Shown here in pieces: positions 34,501 through 44,200 of a stretch of 64,000 nt of DNA (positions are counted from its first letter, which is position 1; the number at the start of each line of letters is the position of its first letter). Both the position numbers and the translations under genes were made by a program. The stretch covers positions 62,001-126,000 of the forward strand of contig NZ_FQWW01000002.1 in assembly GCF_900129795.1 (NCBI RefSeq). The letters are read 5' to 3'. Below the pieces are notes generated by a model. The model did not search any database, was not told where the DNA came from, and worked only from the letters and a program-made list of their open reading frames with translations. This stretch comes from Flavobacterium sp. CF108 (lineage in GTDB: Bacteria > Bacteroidota > Bacteroidia > Flavobacteriales > Flavobacteriaceae).

Positions 34501-34689
34501 TAGTTGGAATTTCCCATCAAAATCTGATGCGGTCGACTTTGTTGTACCTTTAAGGACAACTGTTGCGCCCGGAACCGGCATTCCACTTTCATCGCTTATC
34601 ATTCCATTTACTGTGACATCCTGAGCCACAGCTATAACCGAGAATAATAAAGACGAAACACAAAAAATAAGTAATTTTGTTAATTTCAT
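31579..34689 (-). CDS. susC: SusC/RagA-family TonB-linked transporter
   Basis: A 1036-residue outer-membrane transporter. It has a signal peptide (ends about residue 22, VIAVAQ), a carboxypeptidase-regulatory-like domain (25-105; GATVVLKGTTKSTASDFDGKF), a TonB box region SLNEVVVVGYG, a plug (ITIRVRG-type motif, GNVVDAGGIGFLNQSDIESIEVLKDAASAAIYG), and a barrel ending in Phe. It imports oligosaccharides released at the surface. It is the first gene of the locus, divergent from the regulator. Confidence 0.98.
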   Translation of the reverse strand: MKLTKLLIFCVSSLLFSVIAVAQDVTVNGMISDESGMPVPGATVVLKGTTKSTASDFDGKFQLQVPSNGVLTVTFIGYSTVTEAVNGRTKITIQLKPESQSLNEVVVVGYGTQKKSVVTGAISSVKAADLEKVPNGRVEQALQGRVAGVTIASSSGQPGAGSTIRVRGITTFGDGGNNPLWVVDGNVVDAGGIGFLNQSDIESIEVLKDAASAAIYGTRAATGVILVTTKKGKAGKITVNYSGFAGVSSPAKKLDLLNAAEYATIMNEKSVADGGSILYSNPSALGKGTNWQDAIFNDSAFRYTHELSISGGGEFSTFYASFGIQDQEGIVATEISNYTKKNFRLNSTHKISKYFTFGQTFGYTRQKTVGIGNTNSEFGGPLSSAINLDPLTPLVVTDPAVANAAPYSTNPVVRDANGNPYGISSVVGQEMTNPLGYIQTRLGRYGWSDDFVGNAYLEANITPHLKVRSTLGGKLSYWGDQGFTPVYFLSANVNVLKNSYYQNNNKSFNWNIENVLTYSNKFGDHNVNVLAGQGSYVDNIGGYVGATMFGLPITDYRDASFKFDIPQADRNSATDDFVQHKVTSLFGRLNYDYMEKYLVTGVIRRDGSTRFGENHKFGVFPSFSLGWVVSKEGFWKENNVVNLLKIRGGYGVVGNDQVADFRYISLVSGGYNYSFGNTGAITTGYANVTLDNPDLKWEETSQASIGIDARLFNDFNITLDYYKKKTTGILRPVVIPGYVGVAEQPWANVADMNNSGVEFELGYKKRLGDFNLGVNGNVAYLKNEITYVGASNNFIIGDASFQSMGPVTRTQVGHSYNEFYGYKTAGIFQNQAEINAYTNAAGGLIQPNAKPGDFRWVDNNGDGSISDDDKQYLGNSIPKYTFGLTVNLDYKGFDFMAFAQGAAGSKIFQGLRRLDILNANYQTEALGRWTGEGTSNDYPRLANNDGNGNFSKMSDFYLESGDYVRLKIVQLGYTLPVDLSSKIGADRIRFYLTGENLFTITKYTGYDPEIGGQVFGVDRGVYPQARTFMLGANVQF

Positions 34690-34728
34690 TTTTCTAAAAA
34701 TTTTGGTTAATTAATTAGTAATTTGATG

Positions 34729-34757
34729 CAATAATAATGTTATTTTTTTACTATCAA
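34729..34757 (-). promoter_or_regulatory. Candidate susC promoter
   Basis: On the minus strand TTG at 34757-34755 and TATTATTG at 34736-34729 (one mismatch to TAnnTTTG) are 18 bp apart, leaving a leader of about 35 bases before the susC ATG. The 18-bp repeats lie directly upstream. Confidence 0.5.
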
Positions 34758-34768
34758 CATTTAAATTT

Positions 34769-34819
34769 CATTACAAAAACACATCAAACTAAAATTTTAT
34801 ACATTACAAAAACACATCA
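34769..34819. promoter_or_regulatory. Tandem 18-bp direct repeats, candidate PUL operator
   Basis: CATTACAAAAACACATCA occurs at 34769-34786 and again, identically, at 34802-34819. The 33-bp period is close to three helical turns, so two proteins could bind the same face. They are centred at roughly -55 and -88 from the predicted susC start. The 34690-35034 spacer contains nothing else that I could identify apart from AT-rich sequence and possible regulator promoter elements near 34924. Confidence 0.65.
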
Positions 34820-35034
34820 TTTTTTTTATAAATATCTAATATAGTGATATTTAAAAACAAAAAATAAGATGTTATGAAAATGTTAATTGAAAAAATAAAC
34901 ACTACAATTATATAAGATTGCTTATTTTTATGAACGAAATACTTTTCTACAACGTGATAGTAGAGAAAAAACATTCGTAAACACCTATAAACAAACAACT
35001 TAGGATCCAGAAAACAAATTAAACCGAATAATTA

Positions 35035-37905
35035 ATGAAATTAACGATATCATATTTTTATATTACTTTTTTTACATTATTCACAATTGCCCTTTTTGGG
35101 CAGGTTAAAAACATCGGATTGCCGGATGTAAGAAATTACAAGCGTAATGAATATAAAGGAGGGACCCAAAACTGGAATATTGATCAGGATAAGAATGGAA
35201 ATTTATATTTTGCTAACAATAATGGTCTTTTACAGTTTGACGGCTCTTCATGGAAAAAATATCCACTGCCAAATTTAACTTCTGTACGATGCTTAAAGAT
35301 TGACAACTCAGGAAAGATATATGTGGGAGGTTATAATGAATTTGGATATTTCCAGCCAGATAATAAAGGAAAACTTCAATACACATCACTTTCTAAAAAA
35401 GTTGATAAGAATAAAATCAAAATCATTGACTTTATATGGAAAATTCATTCCATAGATAACCAAACTGTTTTTCAATCTTTTGCTAGGGCATATATCTTCA
35501 AAAAAGGAAAATTATCAATATTAAAAGCTCCAAAACGTTTTCAATTCTCATTTGTAGTCAATAACAGGCTTTACTTTCAAGATGAAGAAAAAGGAATTTT
35601 AGAATATAAAAACGGAAAACTCTATTCGCTGCCAAATACCACCAGCTTAAATAACACAGAGGTTTGGGCGATGTACTCTATAGGCAAAAACAGAATCTTA
35701 ATTATTACATTAGAAAAAGGATTATTTATTTACGAAAACAACACCTTAACACAATGGAATACCGAAGCTAATAATTTTGTAAAAAGAAACAATTCCCTTG
35801 GAGGCGTTCTTATAGACAATAAATTTATTGTTTTAAATTCGGTTTTAGATGGAATTGCCATTTGTGACTTTGATGGCAAAATCATCCAACATATTAACAG
35901 AAAAAAAGGGCTTCAAAATAACACGGTTTTAACTTCATTTATTGACAACAAAAACAATCTTTGGCTTGGACTGGATAATGGTATCACTTTCGTTAACGAA
36001 AGTTCTCCTTTTACGTATTTTGGATTTAGTTATGACATTAGTACCGTTTATGCATCTGTAGTTCATCAGGGCAATTTATATGTTGCAACCAATCAGGGTG
36101 TTTTTTATCATGCCTGGAACAATAGCTTCAAGGAAGATGTTTTTAAACTTGTTGAAGGAACTACTGCTCAATCATGGAATGTACAAGTTATCGACGATGA
36201 ATTAATTTGTGCCAACAACAGAGGGGCATTAATAATTAAAGGAGGAAGAGTTACCAATATTATAGATTCAAAAGGATATTTTGGATTTAAGAAAATTCCA
36301 AGTCATCCCGGTTTTTTTATTGGTTCAAATTATGACGGATTTGCCATTTTTCAAAAAACAGCAAACGGGCTTTCATATAAAAATCAAGTCGCAGGATTTG
36401 ATAAATCATCGAATAGTTTTGAACTTGATCAATCTTATTTATGGCTTAAAAAAGATGAATCTATATACAAAATGGCTTTAAGCGAAGACCTAACAAGGTT
36501 TTCAAGCATCAAAAAAATTGATCGCCTAACTACTCAGTTTAAAAATATAGGAAGTCTTCAAAAAATTGATGGCAAAGTGTACTTTCAAACGAATAATCAT
36601 TTTTACAAATATTCTTCGGAACAGGAAATATTTTACGAAGACAAAAAAATAACCAGTCTTTTTAAAAATATTCCGGTTATAAATGCACTAAGTGAAGATT
36701 CACAGTCAAATTTATGGTATGCTTATGATGAATCTTTAGGTGTATTAATGAAGCAGAATAATAGTTATAAAAATATCGTTGCACCATTTTCTAATTTAAC
36801 CGGTAACCTGGTCACTAGTTATCTTTCGGTAAATACGATTGATTCTAAAAATATCTTTATCGGGTTAACAGACGGTTTAGCACATTACGACTCTGAACTT
36901 TTAAACAATTTTGTAACTAAACCAAAAGCATTCGTTCGCAGCTTTTCATTTCCGGGCGATACTATAATTCTTGGAAATAATAAAAACAAGATTGAAAACA
37001 TCCGAATTCCTTATTCGTCTAATCATGTTCGTTTTACTTTTTCGTCACCAACCTATGAAAACCTTGAAAACGTGCAGTTTTCTTATCAATTAGAGCCTTT
37101 TGATGAAAAGTGGAGCAACTGGTCAACCATTTCAATTAAAGAGTACACAAACCTTCGTGAAGGCGATTATGTAATGAATGTAAAAGTTCGAAATAGTTAT
37201 GGGGTTCAATCTGAACCATCAACCATTTCTTTTACCGTTTCTCCGCCTTGGTACAGACACTTTCTGGCTTTTATGCTTTATTTTATAGTTTTAATAATTG
37301 CTATTTATGTAATTTCCAGTCGAATTAAAATGAAAATTAGAAAGAATAAATATTATGAAACTATTGAGCAGCGAAGACTTTACCTTGAAAAAGAATCGAG
37401 AATTAGACAGGAACAATATGATCTTGAAAAAGAAATCGAAAAATTAAAAAACGACAAATTACAAATCAAGATTTTAGCAAAAGATAAGGAACTGGTAAAC
37501 AACTCCTTACAAGTAGTAAAGAAGAACAAAATCCTAAACGGAATTATTCATAAGCTGAAAGAAATTGATGTCGAGGCGCTAGACGACTCAACTAAGTTTC
37601 AGGTCAGCAAACTAAACAAGAGTATTGTAAAAGAGGTTAATACAGATAAAAGCTGGAAAGATTTAGAGAAACACATCAAGAATGTCCATTTTGAGTTTTT
37701 AAAACGTTTAAAGGAAAAATATCCAACAATTTCTCCCCGTGAACTTGATTTATCGACTTATTTATTAATGAATATGTCTACCAAAGAAATTGCCGAAATT
37801 ATGAATATTTCAACCGGCGGAGTCGAATTAGCCCGTTATCGTTTGAGAAAGAAACTCGGATTAAATAAAAAGGAAAACCTTATTGGTTTTTTAATGAGTA
37901 TATAA
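35035..37905 (+). CDS. Membrane-spanning propeller/Y_Y_Y/LuxR-type one-component regulator
   Basis: A 956-residue protein with a signal peptide (1-22, LFGQ). Beta-propeller repeats of the two-component-regulator type run to about residue 650 (NGNLYFANNNGLLQFDGSSW, NNLWLGLDNGITF). A Y_Y_Y domain follows at 668-737 (FSYQLEPFDEKWSNWS), then one transmembrane helix (about 741-763), a coiled coil (775-850), and a LuxR-type helix-turn-helix (about 890-956; SPRELDLSTYLLMNMSTKEIAEIMN). Unlike hybrid two-component regulators it has no histidine kinase or receiver domain. It is divergent from susC, so it is the likely sensor-activator of the locus, detecting periplasmic oligosaccharide. Confidence 0.9.
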   Translation: MKLTISYFYITFFTLFTIALFGQVKNIGLPDVRNYKRNEYKGGTQNWNIDQDKNGNLYFANNNGLLQFDGSSWKKYPLPNLTSVRCLKIDNSGKIYVGGYNEFGYFQPDNKGKLQYTSLSKKVDKNKIKIIDFIWKIHSIDNQTVFQSFARAYIFKKGKLSILKAPKRFQFSFVVNNRLYFQDEEKGILEYKNGKLYSLPNTTSLNNTEVWAMYSIGKNRILIITLEKGLFIYENNTLTQWNTEANNFVKRNNSLGGVLIDNKFIVLNSVLDGIAICDFDGKIIQHINRKKGLQNNTVLTSFIDNKNNLWLGLDNGITFVNESSPFTYFGFSYDISTVYASVVHQGNLYVATNQGVFYHAWNNSFKEDVFKLVEGTTAQSWNVQVIDDELICANNRGALIIKGGRVTNIIDSKGYFGFKKIPSHPGFFIGSNYDGFAIFQKTANGLSYKNQVAGFDKSSNSFELDQSYLWLKKDESIYKMALSEDLTRFSSIKKIDRLTTQFKNIGSLQKIDGKVYFQTNNHFYKYSSEQEIFYEDKKITSLFKNIPVINALSEDSQSNLWYAYDESLGVLMKQNNSYKNIVAPFSNLTGNLVTSYLSVNTIDSKNIFIGLTDGLAHYDSELLNNFVTKPKAFVRSFSFPGDTIILGNNKNKIENIRIPYSSNHVRFTFSSPTYENLENVQFSYQLEPFDEKWSNWSTISIKEYTNLREGDYVMNVKVRNSYGVQSEPSTISFTVSPPWYRHFLAFMLYFIVLIIAIYVISSRIKMKIRKNKYYETIEQRRLYLEKESRIRQEQYDLEKEIEKLKNDKLQIKILAKDKELVNNSLQVVKKNKILNGIIHKLKEIDVEALDDSTKFQVSKLNKSIVKEVNTDKSWKDLEKHIKNVHFEFLKRLKEKYPTISPRELDLSTYLLMNMSTKEIAEIMNISTGGVELARYRLRKKLGLNKKENLIGFLMSI

Positions 37906-37939
37906 AAAAAGGCCTTCTTTATTAGAAGGCCTTTTTTTT
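37904..37939. terminator. Bidirectional terminator overlapping both stop codons
   Basis: AAAAAAAGGCCTTCT and AGAAGGCCTTTTTTT form a 15-bp stem with a TTATT loop. It begins inside the regulator's TAA and ends inside the murF stop on the other strand. Confidence 0.9.
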
Positions 37940-39224
37940 ACGAAATATATTCTAAAGTTCTCTCGAGAGCCATTCCCCTCGATCCTTTTATCAAAATAGT
38001 ATTATCTTCAAATAGAGTTGTTTTTAAATAATCAGCAAAAGCATCAAAAGTTTCGAAAAATTGAATCGTATCACTTGAAACTTTATTTTCATAAAATGAT
38101 TTTCCAATCAAATAACAAAGTGACTCTTTTTGATTTACTAAAGAATCTACAATCAGTTTGTGTTCCTGCGGACTTTCTTCTCCTAGCTCAAACATATCAC
38201 CAAGGATCATAATTTTATTTTGATTCTCTAATTGCAGGAAATTTGCGATTGCAACCGCCATACTACTCGGGTTTGCATTATAAGCATCCAAAATAATTTG
38301 ATTAGAACCTTTATTCAGTAATTGAGATCTATTATTTTCCGGAATATAATTTTCTATCCCATGTTTTATCGCAGCGTCTTCTACTTTAAAGTATCTTCCA
38401 ATTGCTGCCGCAGCATTAATGTTATTAGCATTGTAAAGTCCTATTAAATGTGACTCAACCGTAAAATCATTATAGTCAATAACCACAAAAGGATTTGCCT
38501 TTATATCTTTAATTTTTAGATCTGCGTTTTCTTTATTTATTCCAAAAGTGAAGGATTTTATGCCGTTTGATTTTTCAATTTGAATAGCATCTTCAAGATT
38601 AACAAAAGCAATTTTATTGTTTTTTGCTAAGTATTGATACATTTCACTTTTTCCTTCAATAACACCTTGAACACCTCCAAAACCTTCTAAATGGGCTTTT
38701 CCAAAATTGGTTATATAACCAAAATCAGGCTGGGCAATTTCACACAAAAATTTGATTTCTTTTTTGTGATTTGCTCCCATTTCGACAATTCCAATCTCTG
38801 TTTCTTTTGTAAAAGAAAGCAGCGTTAAAGGAACTCCAATATGATTATTTAAATTTCCAATAGTAGCTTTGGTTTTAAACTTTTGAGACAAAACAGCATT
38901 TATCAATTCTTTTGTTGTCGTTTTTCCATTACTTCCTGTAAGAGCAACAATAGGAAGTTTTAAATAGGCACGATGAAATTTTGCAAGTTCCTGAAGCGTC
39001 TTTAAGCTATTATTTACCAAGATCGTTCTCTCATCAATAAAACAAGATTCGTTGTCAATAACAACATATAAAGCACCTAAATCAAGCGCTTGCTTAGCAA
39101 AAGTATTTGCATCAAAATTCTCGCCTTTTATAGCAAAAAACATAGAATCTTTTTCAATTTTTCGAGTATCAATTGAAAGAGACCTGCATTTTAAAAACAA
39201 GTTATGAATTTCCTGAATATTCAT
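37938..39224 (-). CDS. murF: UDP-N-acetylmuramoyl-tripeptide--D-alanyl-D-alanine ligase
   Basis: A 428-residue cytosolic Mur ligase that adds D-Ala-D-Ala to the peptidoglycan precursor. The ATP-binding loop GSNGKTTT is at about residues 97-104. Other family segments are GNLNNHIGVPLTLL, EMGANHKKEI, ITNFGKAHLEGFGG and LDAYNANPSSM, and the C-terminal domain has ILGDMFELG and KGSRGMALERTLE. It is slightly shorter than the E. coli enzyme, as in other Bacteroidetes. It lies downstream of gldJ but a hairpin terminator separates them. No other cell-wall gene is adjacent. Confidence 0.96.
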   Translation of the reverse strand: MNIQEIHNLFLKCRSLSIDTRKIEKDSMFFAIKGENFDANTFAKQALDLGALYVVIDNESCFIDERTILVNNSLKTLQELAKFHRAYLKLPIVALTGSNGKTTTKELINAVLSQKFKTKATIGNLNNHIGVPLTLLSFTKETEIGIVEMGANHKKEIKFLCEIAQPDFGYITNFGKAHLEGFGGVQGVIEGKSEMYQYLAKNNKIAFVNLEDAIQIEKSNGIKSFTFGINKENADLKIKDIKANPFVVIDYNDFTVESHLIGLYNANNINAAAAIGRYFKVEDAAIKHGIENYIPENNRSQLLNKGSNQIILDAYNANPSSMAVAIANFLQLENQNKIMILGDMFELGEESPQEHKLIVDSLVNQKESLCYLIGKSFYENKVSSDTIQFFETFDAFADYLKTTLFEDNTILIKGSRGMALERTLEYIS

Positions 39225-39250
39225 TTATAACACTTTAAAATTATAAAAAT

Positions 39251-39307
39251 AAAAAAATTCCAAATTCCAAAATCTGAATATTTCAGTATGGAATTTGGAA
39301 TTTTTTT
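39251..39307 (-). terminator. Terminator between gldJ and murF
   Basis: AAAAAAATTCCAAATTCCA and its reverse complement at 39289-39307 form a 19-bp stem with a 19-base loop. Related AATTCCAAAT sequence occurs at 2580-2690, suggesting a minor dispersed family. Confidence 0.8.
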
Positions 39308-39324
39308 ATTGAGTTTTTTAAACT

Positions 39325-41016
39325 TTAGTTTCTTGGTGATTTTCTTCTTTCAGTTTTAGCACCAACTCTAGACATTGCACATCTAAATCCAATGTAATCA
39401 GTTGCCATATCCTGAGGGAAATATCTTCTTTGAGCTGGATCTAACCAGTAAGCTCTATCTCTCCAAGATCCTCCTTTGTAAACTCTTACTTTATCATCGA
39501 TTAAAGTAGTACGTTTACTAGAGTTATCATATTTTCTAATCATTTTACCTAAACTATCAACTGTAACGTTATGTTTAGGAGAATTGTACATTGCCTGATC
39601 AGCTTTAGGTCCAGACTCAGAATCTCCAAAGTCAAAGAATCTTGAAGATTGTTTATCTCCGTCTCTATAGTTGATGTTATCGCTTGTACTGAAATTTTGT
39701 CTTAAGTAAGTTTCTTGCTCATCAACCGGAACCTGAGCAATTTCTCCAGGAAGGTTTCTTGCAATCACTTTACCGTTGCTTAAAGTATCGTATTTAATTG
39801 AAGCAGTCGAAACGATTTCAATTTTACCATCTTTACCAATTTTGTTTTTAGCATATTGATTTCCTCTGTAATAGTTAAAATCATTTGCTTCATTATCGAT
39901 AATAGGTCTGTAAACATCGGCAACCCATTCTGCTACGTTTCCTGCCATATCGTATAATCCGAAATCATTTGCAGCATAGCTTTTTACCTTATTTGTAATA
40001 TCAGCACCATCATCAGACCAACCAGCAATTCCACCGTAATCACCGTTTCCTTGTTTAAAGTTAGCCAATTGATCCCCTTTATTTTTACGTTTTGCTGAAC
40101 GAGTATAATCTCCAGACCAAGGATATTTCTTTTGTCCTTTGTAGATGTTATATTCTCTTTGTCCAACATCAGCAGCAGCAGCATACTCCCATTCTGCTTC
40201 AGTAGGAAGTCTGTATTCTGGTAAAATTACACCAGAAGAACGTTGTGCATAAACATTATGCTCTTCAGGTACAACACCATCTTTTCCTGCTTTTGGTCTT
40301 TTCCCTGCTGGATTTTTCTTTAAAACTAACTCTTCGTTTCCACCATAAGTAGTAGTTGGAGAAGCTAAGTAAGTTTCAGTATTAAATAAGCTTTCTGCAC
40401 TAACATCTTGTGTTTTAGCTCCTTTTTTAAGATATCCGTTTTTTTCTAAAACAGCTTCGTTTACACGGTCTGTTCTCCATTTACTAAATTCAACAGCCTG
40501 AATCCAGTTAACACCAACTACAGGATAGTCAGCATAAGAAGGATGTCTTAAATAGTTATTAGTCATCGTTTCGTTGTAACCTAAACGATTTCTCCAAACT
40601 AAAGTATCTGGCGATGCTCCTTCGTAAATATTTTTGTAATTTTCTTCTGTTGGAGGAAAAACTTTCTTCAACCACTCAAGGTATTCTAAGTACATACCAT
40701 TCGTAACTTCAGTTTCATCCATGTAGAACGATTGAACGTGCTGTTGAGTTGGTGTGTTATTCCAATCGTGCATAACATCATCCTGTACTTTACCCATAGT
40801 AAACGTACCTCCTTCAACAAAAACTAAACCAGGACCAGCCTGTTGTTTTTTCCCAGCATTTCTAGCAGCTGTTCCATTCTGACTATCTACATCCCAGCCA
40901 GTTGCTCTAGAAGCGTGACTCGAACTCGATTTTTTGCTACAACTAGCCGTGCCCAACATCAATACCATTGACATCATTAATTGCAAGACTACAATTTTGT
41001 TTACTTTCATACTCAT
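39325..41016 (-). CDS. gldJ: Gliding motility lipoprotein GldJ
   Basis: A 563-residue lipoprotein (lipobox GTASC, Cys near residue 27). Nearly all of the mature protein is a formylglycine-generating-enzyme/sulfatase-modifying-like fold: FVEGGTFTMGKVQDD, MDETEVTNGMYLEYLEWL, YPVVGVNWIQAVEFSKWR, LPTEAEWEYAAA, NDFGLYDMAGNVAEWVADVY and the closing YIGFRCAMSRVG. The length and insertions match GldJ of Flavobacterium, needed for gliding and for stability of the type IX secretion motor proteins. It is next to porU and porV but transcribed away from them. Confidence 0.96.
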   Translation of the reverse strand: MSMKVNKIVVLQLMMSMVLMLGTASCSKKSSSSHASRATGWDVDSQNGTAARNAGKKQQAGPGLVFVEGGTFTMGKVQDDVMHDWNNTPTQQHVQSFYMDETEVTNGMYLEYLEWLKKVFPPTEENYKNIYEGASPDTLVWRNRLGYNETMTNNYLRHPSYADYPVVGVNWIQAVEFSKWRTDRVNEAVLEKNGYLKKGAKTQDVSAESLFNTETYLASPTTTYGGNEELVLKKNPAGKRPKAGKDGVVPEEHNVYAQRSSGVILPEYRLPTEAEWEYAAAADVGQREYNIYKGQKKYPWSGDYTRSAKRKNKGDQLANFKQGNGDYGGIAGWSDDGADITNKVKSYAANDFGLYDMAGNVAEWVADVYRPIIDNEANDFNYYRGNQYAKNKIGKDGKIEIVSTASIKYDTLSNGKVIARNLPGEIAQVPVDEQETYLRQNFSTSDNINYRDGDKQSSRFFDFGDSESGPKADQAMYNSPKHNVTVDSLGKMIRKYDNSSKRTTLIDDKVRVYKGGSWRDRAYWLDPAQRRYFPQDMATDYIGFRCAMSRVGAKTERRKSPRN

Positions 41017-41132
41017 TCTTAGGTGATAAATTTAGGTGCTGCAATATAATAATTAACATTTAATTAGCAACATCTGTTCTCATAATTTTATTTAGCTGTT
41101 TTTTACCAGAAAATAACCTATAGTTACGAACG

Positions 41133-41140
41133 CAAAAATA
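41133..41140 (-). promoter_or_regulatory. -7 promoter box of gldJ
   Basis: Minus-strand TATTTTTG matches TAnnTTTG and gives a leader of about 110 bases. The plus-strand porU promoter in the same spacer could not be fixed; TATATTTT and TAATTTTA near 41172-41200 are one mismatch from the consensus. Confidence 0.5.
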
Positions 41141-41222
41141 TACTTTTTATTATTACTATAACATTAAATACTATATTTTTACTTACTAATTTTATTTTAA
41201 TTAAATTTCGGTTTTAAAGCTA

Positions 41223-44200
41223 ATGAAACAAGCCATAATCCTATACATCTTTCTACTTCCTATCTTATCATTTTCCCAGATAAATGGGAGCTTAACGCTC
41301 GATTGGCAGAGTAAAAAAGAGATGAATTACGGCAACAGCAAAATTATTATTCCCTACTTTTCCGGAAACACTTTTCGCTTTGACATTACAAAAAAAAGCA
41401 TAACACTGCTGCTTAATCTGAATCAGGCAAACGTCGCAAACAATAGTTCAGTAGAAATCACAAATATCAATTTCGAATCAATTTCAAGAACTGATTTAGG
41501 CGATTTAGCTATAGAAAACATTCCGAATAAGATAACCGAAACGATAAAAATCACTAATTCAAGAGATACAAAACAGGCATTTCTGTCTCTCTATCCTATT
41601 ATAAAAGACGGAAGTAGCTATAAAAGAATCAGATCATTTTCTTACAATATAAATAATTCTTCAGCAAAAAGCAGCAACTCATCGGTATTTCAAAAAGCAG
41701 CGGTTATTTCAAATTCTGTTTTAGCTTCTGGAGACTGGTATCGATTTTATGTAGAAAAATCTGGTGTTTATAGAATTACGCGAGCATTTCTTCAAAGTCT
41801 GGGTTTTGACCCAAGTAAAACGGATCCCAGAAGAATTAAAATTTATGGAAATGGCGGAAGAATGGTTCCATTAGCCAACAACTCTTATTATCCAGAAGAT
41901 TTAACCGAAAACGCCATTCAAATTATTGGCGAAAGCGACGGTACTTTTAACAACGAAGATTATATCTTATTTTATGCCGAAGGTGCAGAAAAATGGAACG
42001 ATGAAAGCCAGACTAATTTAAACTTATACAGTAATCGATCTTATTATTATGTTACTTCATCAGGAAACGATGGAAAAAGAATTGCAAACCTAACTCAGCC
42101 AACAGCAAGCAGCACTCTTGAATTGAACACGTTTGATGACTATCAATATCACGAAGTTGACCAAACCAACATTGTTCATCTGGGACGTCAATGGCTGGGA
42201 GAATCATTCGATATTAATCAGGAACAGGAATTTACTTTTAACTTCCCTAATCTTGACACAACTATACCTGTAAAAATTGAATTAAACGCAGCTTCTGCTG
42301 CTTTTACGCCAACTTCATTTGTTGTTGCCGCAAACGGACAAAATATCGCAACGCTAAATTTTGCAAGTTTAACAGCAAGTTCAGAAATTAAATATCTAAC
42401 CAGCAAAACTCCTCCAAATACAACATTTACAGGTGCCGAAAGTGTAAAAATCAAGCTTACCTATAATAATAATGGTGTACCAGGCTCAAAAGGATATTTA
42501 GATTACATTAATCTAATTGCAAAAAGAAAACTTTTAGGAATAGGCAAACAATTTAAATTTCAATACAATTTAGCAGGTTCAACCGCAGGAATTGTAAATT
42601 ATACTATAGGAAGTGCTTCTGGAATTTCTCAAATTTGGGATATTACAGACCTATATAATGTATCAAAAGTTGAAAATGCAAATCAAGCCTCTTTTAGCTT
42701 TAAAGCTAATCTGGGTGAAATTAGGAATTATATTGCTATTGATCCTGCTGATTATTATACTCCATTAAAAGAAAATCAGTCAAAAATTGCAAATCAAAAC
42801 TTAAAAGGAACGCTTTTAAAAAACAATCAAAACAGTTTTCAGGATATTGATTATGCCATTATAACCCCAAGATCTTTAGCATCGCAAGCCGAGAGACTGG
42901 CGAATTTCCACAGGACTAATTCCAATTTAATTGTAAAAGTTATTTCGTTAGAAGATATCTATCAGGAATTTTCATCAGGAAAACAAGACATTGCTGCTAT
43001 TAGAAATTGTATACGCTATATTTACGACAATGCATCTTCTCCAGATAAAAAAATAAAATATGTAAACTTATTTGGCGATGCCTCTTACGATTATAAAGAT
43101 CGTATTTCTAACAACACTAATATTGTACCTATATATCAGTCCTTAAGCAGCAACACAACTGGCGAAGCCTCTTTTGCTTCTGATGACTTTTTTGGACTTA
43201 TGGATTCTAACGAAGGAATTGTTACTTACCCTTTTGGAGGAATTGACATCGCTGTTGGCCGAATGTTAGTATCAGATAATGCGCAAGCACAGGAAATGGT
43301 CAACAAAGTTTTAGAATATCACGATACTAAATCATACGGAAACTGGAGAAATAATTTTGTTTTAATAAGCGATGATTCTGATCAAAGTTCAGACGCTACA
43401 TTACAATCACGTCAAAATAGTTTAGCCGATGTAATTGCTGTTGAAAAGCCATTTTTAAATATCGACAAGATACTTTTAGATTCTTATACACAAGAAGCTT
43501 CTGCGGGCGGATCAAGATATCCAAAAGCAAGAACTGATATTTTTAATGCTTTTGAAAAAGGCGCATTAGTCTTTAATTATTTAGGTCATGGAGGTGAAGA
43601 CGGATTAGCAGGTGAAAGAATCTGGGAAAAATCAGACGGGCAAAATCTGAACAATCAATATAAATATCCGTTATTTATAACCATTACCTGCGAATTTTCA
43701 CGATTTGATGACCCTACCCGACCAACTGCCGGCGAATATACTTTTTGGAATCCAAAGGGCGGTGCAATTTCTATGCTGACAACAATTCGAACTATCGGGC
43801 AATTTAATGCCGAAAATTTCAATGATAGTTTAAGCAAAAACCTGCTTTCATACGGTTCAAACCAATATAATAGCATTGCAGAATCGCTGCGAATTTCAAA
43901 AAATGAAAACCCAAGTTCTTCGAGTAATGTTGTTGTATATATAGGAGATCCGGCTTTGATGTTAGCCATTCCAAAACCGCGAATTAATTTAACGAAAGTA
44001 AACGATATTGTGATTTCTCAACCAATTCCTGACTTTAAATCTTTATCAAAAATTAAAATTTCGGGAGAAATTACAGATGAAAACAATGTTCTTTTAAGCA
44101 ATTATAACGGAGAACTTGCCACAGCTATTTTCGATAAAATGATTACGGCTTCGACCTTAAATAATGATGGATATAGCCCTGCAATGTCATTTAAAACTCT

